In this document: positions 1 through 4,625 of the stretch, piece after piece
Numbering within the stretch: position 1 is the stretch's first letter
How the letters are laid out: each line of letters opens with the position of its first letter
NCBI GenBank assembly: GCA_030152105.1
Contig: JASLIH010000158.1
Location: 1 to 5,484 of the forward strand
Length of the DNA stretch: 5,484 nucleotides
Reading direction: 5' to 3'
From: Actinomycetes bacterium
GTDB taxonomy: Bacteria > Actinomycetota > CALGFH01
The notes under the pieces: generated by a model
Database searches by the model: none
What the model saw: the letters and a program-made list of their open reading frames with translations, nothing else
What the model was told of the DNA's origin: nothing
Translations under genes and position numbers: made by a program

Positions 1-2
1 GG

Positions 3-199
3 CCGAGAAGACCTGAGGCGCGGCGACCGGCCGACGCGCCGATCCGCCAGGCCGTGACCGTCCCGTGCCGGTCGACCGGGCGTTCTCCGCCTTCGCCGAC
101 CTGGCCCAGTGGTGGCCCCGTGAGTACACCTGGGCCGCCGATACCCCGGAGGACATCGCCCGACCCAGCGGGAACAGGCCCCCGACCCCGCTGTTGTAA
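3..199 (+). pseudogene. SRPBCC/AHSA1-type protein gene fragment, frameshifted and truncated
   Basis: The left edge encodes what looks like the N-terminal part of an SRPBCC (START/AHSA1-like) ligand-binding domain protein. The frame open from base 3 reads ...PIRQAVTVP up to about base 64. The next frame, from 65, reads VPVDRAFSAFADLAQWWPRE, then YTWAADTPEDIA. Joined, this gives the family's usual beginning: a beta strand, then a P-V-D/E-R-A-F helix, then a W-W pair. The join needs one extra G near 61-67, so a one-base deletion (or a sequencing error) breaks the frame. After PEDIA similarity is lost and the frame stops at TAA 197-199, about 45 codons past the shift; these domains usually run about 140 residues. 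It ends just before the tRNA gene. The family call rests on a short stretch and is moderate; the true start lies left of the window. Confidence 0.45.
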
Positions 200-213
200 G
201 CTCGCCGCAGCGT

Positions 214-295
214 GCGAGCGTGGCGGAACCGGCAGACGCGCCGGGTTTAGGTCCCGGTGTCCTCGGACGTGGGGGTTCGAATCCCCCCGCTCGCA
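214..295 (+). tRNA. tRNA-Leu, anticodon UAG
   Basis: This is a class II tRNA. The acceptor stem is gcgagcg (214-220) paired with cgctcgc (288-294), with discriminator A295. The anticodon stem is ccggg (241-245) with cccgg (253-257), and the 7-nt loop tttaggt places TAG at 248-250, reading leucine CUA/CUG codons. A long variable arm (about 258-270) contains a small gtc/gac stem, as expected for leucine tRNAs. The T arm is ggggg/ccccc (271-275, 283-287) around TTCGAAT. The 3' CCA is not encoded; the DNA continues CAC. The gene appears intact. Leu tRNA genes are common integration targets, and an integrase remnant lies immediately downstream in the opposite orientation. Confidence 0.96.
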
Positions 296-299
296 CACC

Positions 300-629
300 C
301 CTCTGACCAGGTGCTTCGCGCTTCACCTCCTTTCGCCTGCTCGGGGTCGGATGGTCGGTTGTCAACGCCTTGTCAACGGGACGCGCCGGCTCTCGGTCGC
401 GGTCGCCCAAGATGAGCCTGGCGACCGTGCCGGCGGCCTCGGCGTCCAGGCCGGGCAGCACATGGCTGTAGGTGTCCATGGTGATGGCGATGGTCGCGTG
501 CCCGAGGCGCTCGGAGACGACCTTGGCTGGGATGCCGGCGGCCAGGGCGGCGCTGGCGTAGCAGTGGCGCACGTCGTGCGGCCTGATCCTCGGCAGGCTG
601 GCCGCCCGGGCGAACACCGTGCTTCTTGG
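300..629 (-). pseudogene. tyrosine recombinase (phage/ICE integrase), C-terminal remnant
   Basis: The minus strand encodes the C-terminal catalytic half of a tyrosine site-specific recombinase. The readable part starts after a stop at 630-632 and runs VFARAASLPRIRPHDVRHCY and onward. Motifs are in order: H-D-V-R (His at 576-578, Arg at 567-569), L-G-H (498-506) and the nucleophile tyrosine in DTYSHVLPG (Tyr at 468-470), followed by a typical EAAGTVARLILG tail. The N-terminal core-binding domain and first catalytic Arg are absent; to the right lies unrelated sequence. The frame has no stop after the homologous part. It continues antisense across tRNA-Leu and leaves the window, so the stated left end (300) marks where similarity fades, not a stop codon. 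Position next to a tRNA fits integration into that tRNA. It is non-functional as it stands. Confidence 0.85.
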
Positions 630-632
630 TCA

Positions 633-799
633 GGCCACGAAGGGTCGCTATTGGCGAGCCATGGCTTGGTCTGAACCATTCACGCTGGTCGTAAGGCAGG
701 ATACCCATACATATTGCCTATTTCAGGCAAGTGTAGCTCTGGGTTTGACCGTCCAGGTTCCCATGTCGTCTTGCATACCACCTTGCGTGGCAAGCAGGG
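633..799. other. Intergenic patch of lower GC, no gene seen
   Basis: Between the integrase remnant and the first repeat copy the base composition is visibly less GC-rich than the rest of the window (for example around 705-745). I see no convincing coding sequence. It holds a 6-bp hairpin, ttgcct (714-719) with aggcaa (725-730) around a 5-nt loop, and a smaller cttgc/gcaag hairpin (782-794). The change in composition next to an integrase fragment suggests leftover DNA of the former mobile element. That is inference only. Confidence 0.45.
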
Positions 800-918
800 C
801 AGGCTGAGATCACCGTCGAAGACGGCCCGGACCGCAGGTCCGCCAAGAACGCGGACAGGCCGATGAATCAATCGCGCGAAGCGCTCCTCGCGGCCTGGCC
901 GCTCCACTCCCCCGAGGG
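800..918 (+). repeat. GNA-triloop hairpin repeat, copy 1
   Basis: First of three same-orientation intergenic repeats, full-length form. It begins CAGGCTGAGAT. It then holds hairpin 1, ccgtc (813-817)/gacgg (821-825) with loop GAA, and hairpin 2, cggacc (828-833)/ggtccg (837-842) with loop GCA. A gcggacaggcc segment (851-861) and an AATCAATC linker follow. Hairpin 3 is gcgc (874-877)/gcgc (881-884) with loop GAA. The copy closes with the 22-nt module (897-918) that is invariant in all copies, ending cccccgaggg. The outer pair of hairpin 1 (A812, C826) is mismatched here but paired in the other copies. It lies between the integrase remnant and the 3' end of the minus-strand membrane gene. No terminal inverted repeats or target duplications are evident. 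The family is unknown to me. Confidence 0.85.
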
Positions 919-941
919 CGCCGGGTGATCCAGGATCGGGC

Positions 942-972
942 CGTGGGCCGCCACGAGTGACCGGCGCGCCGG
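942..972. other. Paired stem-forming sequences beyond the sigma operon 3' end
   Basis: The gap 919-1009 between repeat copy 1 and the stop of the minus-strand membrane gene holds a cgtgg/ccacg hairpin (942-946, 951-955) and a perfect 12-bp palindrome, ccggcgcgccgg (961-972). They lie about 40-70 nt past the 3' end of the sigma/membrane-protein operon and could contribute to transcription termination. Neither is followed by a T-run on either strand, so the terminator reading is weak. Confidence 0.3.
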
Positions 973-1009
973 CATGTTTACGATTTGGAGGGTGCCGTTG
1001 TCATGGTGG

Positions 1010-1876
1010 TTAGCGGACGCCTAGGGCGCGGCCACAGGCGTTGCCCGGGCCGACGGTTGACCAGCATTCGGCGATCTTGCGGCCGGCCTGGTTGTAGGCG
1101 ACCACGCGTGAGGGCATCCAGGCCTTCTTTACTGGTAGAAGGTAGGAAACGGCGTAGAACTTGACCGGAAACTGGGGTCCGAGCTCAAGGGGCACGATGT
1201 CAATCCGGAATCCGTTCCGGAACAGGATCTGCAGCCGGACCGCTTGTCTGGTAACGGGGCCACTGACTACCGCCAGCGTGCCCTTGTCACCCATGTTGTC
1301 GGACGCCATGCTGGCCTGGAGCAGCTTGAGCCGGTTCTTGGACCCGCCGTGACCGCCGTGGCCGCCGAACAGGGCTCCTCCACCCTTGTCCCAGAGGCCG
1401 TCTGACCAGCAGATCCAGTTCTTGCCGGGGAGCGGCTCCTTGGCCGCCAGCACCCAGGTCTCCCCCAGCACCATGGCCCACATCCGGACCTGGGCCGTAC
1501 CGCCTTCGCACTGCTTCATCTGACTGGTCAGGTCGCTAGCCATCCCCCAAGGGTCGGGGAAGCCTGCTGACCCGAGGTGGATCTGGGCGTCGACCTTGAC
1601 GACCTTCTTGACCGCCGCCGGGTTGCGGATGACCGAGGTGGCCGTCGGCAAGGTGGTCACAGTCGGGGCCGGAGCAAGCGGGGTCTGGCGGCTGGCCAGA
1701 GGGCCGGTGCCCAGCGCCCCTGCCAGGAGCACCAGGGCGACCAGCGAGGCCGTCCCGCCGAGCAGGCGCCGTCGCCGCTGCCGGCCTCGCCGGATCGCCG
1801 CCCCGGGTCCGGATGGGCGACCCAGCTGGGCGGCCTCCTCGGCCGCCCGCTGGAGCCGTGTCTGCAGGTCACTCAT
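1010..1876 (-). CDS. single-pass membrane protein, candidate sigma-factor regulator
   Basis: A 288-residue protein translated directly after the ECF sigma gene; its ATG (1874-1876) overlaps the sigma stop in an ATGA arrangement, so translation is probably coupled. A GAGGAGG sequence lies 13 nt upstream, inside the sigma gene. Residues 1-37 are hydrophilic and end in a basic run (RRGRQRRRRLL), followed by one membrane helix at about 38-60, which predicts N-in, C-out topology. A Pro/Thr-rich linker (about 61-82) leads to a roughly 200-residue external domain with a GGHGGHGG loop (171-178) and four cysteines (123, 156, 271, 281) that could form disulphides. Position and topology match membrane anti-sigma proteins paired with SigE-like sigmas, where the short cytoplasmic part would hold the sigma. 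However, I see no HxxxCxxC zinc anti-sigma motif, and the cytoplasmic part is only about 37 residues. The regulatory role is therefore inferred from context. I do not recognise the external domain. Confidence 0.82.
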   Translation of the reverse strand: MSDLQTRLQRAAEEAAQLGRPSGPGAAIRRGRQRRRRLLGGTASLVALVLLAGALGTGPLASRQTPLAPAPTVTTLPTATSVIRNPAAVKKVVKVDAQIHLGSAGFPDPWGMASDLTSQMKQCEGGTAQVRMWAMVLGETWVLAAKEPLPGKNWICWSDGLWDKGGGALFGGHGGHGGSKNRLKLLQASMASDNMGDKGTLAVVSGPVTRQAVRLQILFRNGFRIDIVPLELGPQFPVKFYAVSYLLPVKKAWMPSRVVAYNQAGRKIAECWSTVGPGNACGRALGVR

Positions 1877-2370
1877 GGGCGGTCCAGCACCTCCTCGGCC
1901 TCCCCGAGCCTGGCCGCCAGCGCCCGCCGGCCGCGGGCCAGCAGACTCTTGACCGTCCCGGTCGGCGCCCGCAGTGTCTGGGCGACCTCCTCGACCGGCA
2001 GGCCGACCAGGTGGTGCAGGACGATCGCCTGGCGCTGGCGGACCGGCAGGGTGCGGAGCGCCTCGACCAGGACCAGGGTCTCGACCGATGCCTCAGGGGC
2101 CTCAAGCGGAGGCCCGATCCGCAGGAGTGCCTTGGCGTGGCAGCGCAGCGTGCGGGCGTGATCGGTGGCCAGGTTCATCGCCACCCGCCGCACCCAGGCT
2201 TCGGGGGCGTTGTAGTCCCGCAGCCATGACCAGCGGACCGACGCCCTGGCGAACGCCTCCTGGACGACGTCCTCGGCCTCATGCAGGTCACCGGTGACCA
2301 GGAACAGTTGGCCGAGGAGCCGGCTGATGGCTCCTGTGTCGAGCTCCTCGAAGCTGCCGCCGCCGGTCAT
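1873..2370 (-). CDS. ECF RNA polymerase sigma factor, SigE-like family
   Basis: A 165-residue extracytoplasmic-function sigma factor, which directs RNA polymerase to a small set of promoters. Region 2 spans about residues 15-78: GQLFLVTGDLHEAEDVVQEA is the characteristic helix, followed by the W-rich RWSWLRDYNAPEAWVRRVAMN promoter-melting segment. A short linker leads to region 4 at about 102-155, with ALRTLPVRQRQAIVLHHLVG and a helix-turn-helix ending TGTVKSLLARGRRAL. Length and motif order fit actinobacterial SigE-type ECF factors. The ATG at 2370 was chosen because family similarity begins just after it and GGAGG lies upstream, although the spacing is only 2 nt. The frame is open for 52 more codons upstream, but that extension is Cys-rich and unlike sigma factors. 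The membrane protein gene starts at its stop codon, suggesting an operon of sigma and regulator. Which signal it answers cannot be told. Confidence 0.93.
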   Translation of the reverse strand: MTGGGSFEELDTGAISRLLGQLFLVTGDLHEAEDVVQEAFARASVRWSWLRDYNAPEAWVRRVAMNLATDHARTLRCHAKALLRIGPPLEAPEASVETLVLVEALRTLPVRQRQAIVLHHLVGLPVEEVAQTLRAPTGTVKSLLARGRRALAARLGEAEEVLDRP

Positions 2371-2609
2371 CGCCTCCGTCTCTCTGAGAGCCACACACAG
2401 AGAAGCACGCCACAGAGCCGTGATTGGTGGCATCTGGCCGCAACAAGGATTCCCACAGCACCAGAGAGACGCTCCCGCTCGAAGACCGCCAGCTGCTCCC
2501 GCACCCGGACACACGATGCGGTACAACGCACCGGGGCCTGCTCGCTCGGCCTCATGGAATCGGACCAGTGGAGCGTCAGTGGGCCACTACTCACCTGAGT
2601 GGTCACGGG
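2371..2609. promoter_or_regulatory. Upstream region of the sigma operon
   Basis: This non-coding stretch should hold the promoter of the minus-strand sigma operon. A 10-bp perfect inverted repeat, cgtctctctg (2377-2386) and cagagagacg (2462-2471), brackets the probable leader. On the minus strand a GGGAATCC sequence near 2450 could be an ECF-type -35 element, but I find no convincing -10 partner at the right spacing, so no promoter is placed. An ORF reading through here in the sigma frame is not protein-like. Confidence 0.3.
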
Positions 2610-2731
2610 GTCAGGCTGAGATTGCCGTCGAAGACGGCGCGGACCGTAGGTCCGCAGAAGACGCGGACAGGCCGTTTATCAATCGCGCGAAGCGCACCAC
2701 TCGGCGCGGCCGCTCCACTCCCCCGAGGGGG
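2610..2731 (+). repeat. GNA-triloop hairpin repeat, copy 2
   Basis: Full-length copy and the best-formed of the three. After gtcaggctgagatt it has hairpin 1, gccgtc (2624-2629)/gacggc (2633-2638) with loop GAA, and hairpin 2, gcggacc (2639-2645)/ggtccgc (2649-2655) with loop GTA. An alternative partner for the 3' arm of hairpin 2, gcggac, is at 2663-2668. A TATCAATC linker precedes hairpin 3, gcgc (2685-2688)/gcgc (2692-2695) with loop GAA. The invariant 22-nt module is at 2708-2729, extended here to cccc-cga-gggg. It sits between the divergent sigma operon and the first membrane sensor gene, about 260 nt from the start of the latter. Nothing in the spacing suggests a conventional riboswitch. 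Confidence 0.87.
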
Positions 2732-2870
2732 CGGTGAGGCGAGCGGTGGCCAGGACCCAGCGCTACTCCAGGTAGTCGCGGAGTACACGCGCGTGAGCGC
2801 TGTGCAGGTCGCAGGTCGTGCAGGTGACGGGCGAGCGTCAGAGCCGCAATATCCTGGAGTGAGCACGAGT

Positions 2871-2897
2871 CCTGGCCTCTTTGCCGAGGAGGCCAGG
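2871..2897. other. 9-bp hairpin upstream of first membrane sensor gene
   Basis: cctggcctc (2871-2879) pairs perfectly with gaggccagg (2889-2897) around a 9-nt loop. It lies about 90 nt before the GTG start of the first membrane gene. No T-run follows, so an intrinsic terminator is unlikely. It could be a leader-RNA structure or an operator. The rest of 2732-2977 contains three short CAGGT repeats (2805-2825), a 6-bp tactcc/ggagta stem (2764-2785) and the CGTAACG motif described separately. I see no gene there. Confidence 0.4.
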
Positions 2898-2920
2898 TGG
2901 AGCTTAGGGGCGGGGTGGGT

Positions 2921-2938
2921 CGTAACGATCCCGTACCG
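2921..2938 (+). promoter_or_regulatory. CGTAACG motif shared upstream of both paralogs
   Basis: cgtaacg-a-tc-c-cg (2921-2933) followed by taccg recurs as cgtaacg-c-tc-t-cg (4518-4530) followed by gtacgg upstream of the paralogous gene. Eleven of 13 positions match, in sequence that otherwise does not align. The motif begins about 70-100 nt before each gene's start. It may be a common promoter or operator. No standard -35/-10 pair is obvious. Confidence 0.3.
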
Positions 2939-2977
2939 TTGACCTGCCAGGATGGCAATGCCAGCATCGCTCGCGCC

Positions 2978-2983
2978 GAGGAG
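2978..2983 (+). promoter_or_regulatory. Ribosome binding site that decides a GTG start
   Basis: GAGGAG at 2978-2983 lies 6 nt before GTG 2990-2992, an ideal Shine-Dalgarno spacing. The in-frame ATGs at 2897 and 3017 have no comparable site: the one at 3017 has only AGGA 2 nt away. This supports GTG 2990 as the start of the first membrane gene. Confidence 0.75.
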
Positions 2984-2989
2984 CAGACG

Positions 2990-4285
2990 GTGAGCCTGCC
3001 TGCCCGGACCAGGACCATGGCGGTGACGTCTGCCGCCGGACTGGGCTGGCCACGCCGTTGGGCGGCCGGGCTGGCCTGGGGGCTGTGGGGGCTGGCCATG
3101 CTCGGCCTGGCCGTGGTGCCCTGGATTGATCGCCTGATGATCCGGGCCGGCCGGCCTGACCTGGTCGTGTTGGTCCCGGGCAGTGTCGTTGGCCCGGTGG
3201 TGGCGGTGCTGAGCGCGGCCACGGTCGGGGCGGTGCTGGCCAGCCGCCGCCCCCGCCACCCGGTGGGCTGGCTGCTGCTGGGCTTTGCCCTCTCGCTGAC
3301 CGCCAGCGGGGTGATCAACTCCTATGTGACCTACGGGCTGGTCGTCCGTCCCGGGGCGCTGCCCGCCGCCAACCTCTACGCCCGGGTCTACGGGCCGATG
3401 ATCTACCTGTCCCTGGCCATCATCGGGTTCATCCTGTTGCTGACCCCGACCGGTTCGCCCCCGACACGGCGCTGGCGCTGGTGGGGACGGGTGTCCACCG
3501 GCGCCCTGGCCGTGGTCCTGGTCTCGGCCATGGTGGCGCCGGGATCGCTGGACCCGGTGCGCATGTCGGTCCGGGGCCCGCTGGACCCGCTCTGCTACGG
3601 CGGCGCCCTGCGGGCGGCCAACGTGCTCGCCCAGGCCGTCGCCGTCCTGATCATCCTGGTCGGTGGCGGGTCGCTGGTGGTGCGCTACCGCCGTGCCCGC
3701 GGCCTGGAGCGCCTGCAGCTCCGCTGGGTGACGCTGGCCGCCGCCCTGACCGGTGTGGCGTATCTGGCCTACGCGGTCCTGCTGGCCTTGGGGAGCCGGC
3801 TGGCCGACTGGATCTCCGCCGGCGCCACCACCTTCCTGCCCTTGGCCGCCGGGGCGGCGATCCTGCGCTACCGGCTGTACGACCTGGACCGGATCGTGAG
3901 CCGCACCCTGGCCTACGGGCTGCTCACGGTCCTGCTCGGGCTCGGCTACGCGGCCGTGGTCCTGGGCCTGGGCCGGCTGCTGGGCCAGGACTCCAGCCTG
4001 GTCGTGGCCGCGGCCACCCTGGCCGTGGCCGCCGCCTTCCAGCCGGCCCGCCGCCGGGTCCAGGGGGCGGTCGACCGGCGCTTCAACCGCCGCCGCCACG
4101 ATGCCGCCCGGATCATCGAGGGGTTCGGGGCCCGTCTGCGCGACCAGGTCGACCTCGACACCCTCACGGCTGACCTGCTGGCGGTGGTCGACCAGAGCAT
4201 GCAGCCGACCCAGGCATCGCTGTGGCTACGACCCCAAGCGCCGTCGGGAACGGCTGGTGTGACCCTGGCTCAGCAGCGAACCTGA
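2990..4285 (+). CDS. polytopic membrane sensor-like protein lacking a kinase domain
   Basis: A 431-residue membrane protein. Hydrophobic segments suggest about 8-10 helices: roughly 24-46, 61-84, 92-112, 136-153, 168-186, 208-231, 246-268, 275-292, 307-329 and 335-350. Signature stretches are SRRPRHPVGWLLLG (85-98), LTPTGS (152-156 region), RRWRWW (160-165), RYRRARGLERLQLRW (232-246) and RYRLYDLDRIVSRTLAYG (293-310). A cytoplasmic tail follows with VQGAVDRRFNRRRHDAARII (357-376) and a linker resembling the start of a signalling helix (DLDTLTADLLAVVDQSMQPT). The RYRLYD-DRIVSRTL-YG element and the FNRRR-D linker are typical of the membrane half of ComP-like and actinobacterial histidine kinases. 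Here the protein stops soon after WLRP (412-415), with no His-box or ATPase domain. It may act as a stand-alone receptor or be a kinase that lost its output. Substrate or ligand is unknown. The next gene is a paralog in the same direction. Confidence 0.9.
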   Translation: MSLPARTRTMAVTSAAGLGWPRRWAAGLAWGLWGLAMLGLAVVPWIDRLMIRAGRPDLVVLVPGSVVGPVVAVLSAATVGAVLASRRPRHPVGWLLLGFALSLTASGVINSYVTYGLVVRPGALPAANLYARVYGPMIYLSLAIIGFILLLTPTGSPPTRRWRWWGRVSTGALAVVLVSAMVAPGSLDPVRMSVRGPLDPLCYGGALRAANVLAQAVAVLIILVGGGSLVVRYRRARGLERLQLRWVTLAAALTGVAYLAYAVLLALGSRLADWISAGATTFLPLAAGAAILRYRLYDLDRIVSRTLAYGLLTVLLGLGYAAVVLGLGRLLGQDSSLVVAAATLAVAAAFQPARRRVQGAVDRRFNRRRHDAARIIEGFGARLRDQVDLDTLTADLLAVVDQSMQPTQASLWLRPQAPSGTAGVTLAQQRT

Positions 4286-4375
4286 AGGCCGCAACGACCG
4301 CCAACCAGACGACCTCCGACCGGCCCGCCGTAGCTGCGGCCTTGGTCATGCCGTACCACCCTGGGTGGCCACCAC

Positions 4376-4460
4376 GTCAGGATCAGATCGCCGCCGCAGG
4401 CGGCGCGGACCGCAGGTCCGCCAGAAGGCTCGGCGTGGCCGCTCCACTCCCCCGAGGGGG
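4376..4460 (+). repeat. GNA-triloop hairpin repeat, copy 3 (internally deleted)
   Basis: Short form of the repeat, in the gap between the two paralogous membrane genes. Hairpin 1 is gccgcc (4390-4395)/ggcggc (4399-4404) with loop GCA. Hairpin 2 is gcggacc (4405-4411)/ggtccgc (4415-4421) with loop GCA. The sequence then passes directly from cagaagg to ctcggcgtggcc, so about 38 nt carrying the alternative gcggac arm and hairpin 3 are missing compared with copy 2. The invariant 22-nt module is kept at 4437-4458. Compared with copy 2, hairpin 1 carries a paired T-A to C-G change. A small ccacc/ggtgg hairpin (4356-4368) lies just upstream and may help end transcription of the preceding gene. Confidence 0.85.
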
Positions 4461-4504
4461 GCCGTCAACTCCTCATCGCCCGCCAGGTGGCCGGCATGTC
4501 GTGG

Positions 4505-4536
4505 CCGTACCGGTGTCCGTAACGCTCTCGGTACGG
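4505..4536. promoter_or_regulatory. 8-bp inverted repeat upstream of second membrane gene
   Basis: ccgtaccg (4505-4512) and cggtacgg (4529-4536) are perfect inverted repeats 16 nt apart. The spacer contains the CGTAACG motif (4518-4524) shared with the upstream region of the first paralog, where a single ccgtaccg (2931-2938) also occurs. An operator for a dimeric regulator, or an RNA hairpin, are both possible. The region from 4286 to 4588 otherwise holds only the repeat copy and no gene. Confidence 0.4.
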
Positions 4537-4601
4537 AGGCGGGTCACACTGGCAGGTGACCGAGGACGCTTGGGACGGTGACCGATCCGGAGGGGGCCTG
4601 C

Positions 4602-4625
4602 ATGCGCCGACGACCATGGGGATGA
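4602..4625 (+). other. Seven-codon leader ORF overlapping the next start
   Basis: GGAGGGGG (4589-4596) is the only strong ribosome binding site before the second membrane gene. It sits 5 nt from ATG 4602, which opens a frame encoding only MRRRPWG before TGA 4623-4625. That stop overlaps ATG 4622, an in-frame start of the membrane gene (ATGA). The layout suggests translational coupling through a leader peptide. The alternative is that the leader is accidental and the site serves ATG 4616, 19 nt away. Confidence 0.4.

Noticed and set aside
54..674. 206-codon plus-strand ORF
   Set aside because: It reads through the tRNA-Leu gene and antisense to the integrase remnant; the composition is not protein-like.
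373..708. 111-codon minus-strand ORF near the integrase
   Set aside because: Its frame is out of register with the recombinase motifs. Only the frame open from 629 gives HDVR, LGH and Tyr.
680..907. 75-codon minus-strand ORF starting MERPGREERF
   Set aside because: It consists mostly of repeat copy 1. The related reading in other copies changes amino acids while stems are preserved, so a peptide is not what is conserved.
800..918. Repeat as a classical MITE with terminal inverted repeats
   Set aside because: The two ends are not complementary and no target-site duplication is visible around any of the three copies.
2374..2526. 52-residue N-terminal extension of the sigma factor
   Set aside because: Cysteine-rich, unlike any ECF sigma N-terminus. 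Family similarity starts after ATG 2370, which has a GGAGG upstream.
2610..2731. Repeat as a simple intrinsic terminator
   Set aside because: No T-run follows on either strand, and the fixed orientation does not match the direction of neighbouring genes.
2603..4099. 498-codon open frame on the minus strand
   Set aside because: It is antisense to the clear membrane protein gene, is rich in Gln/Gly/Arg low-complexity sequence, and runs through repeat copy 2. It is an artefact of high GC.
3890..4285. Histidine kinase output domain in the first membrane gene
   Set aside because: The protein ends about 16 residues after WLRP, and no His-box or ATP-binding N/G motifs are present in this frame.
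800..4460. Repeats as a CRISPR array
   Set aside because: Only three widely separated copies, more than 1.5 kb apart, with genes between; no spacer structure.
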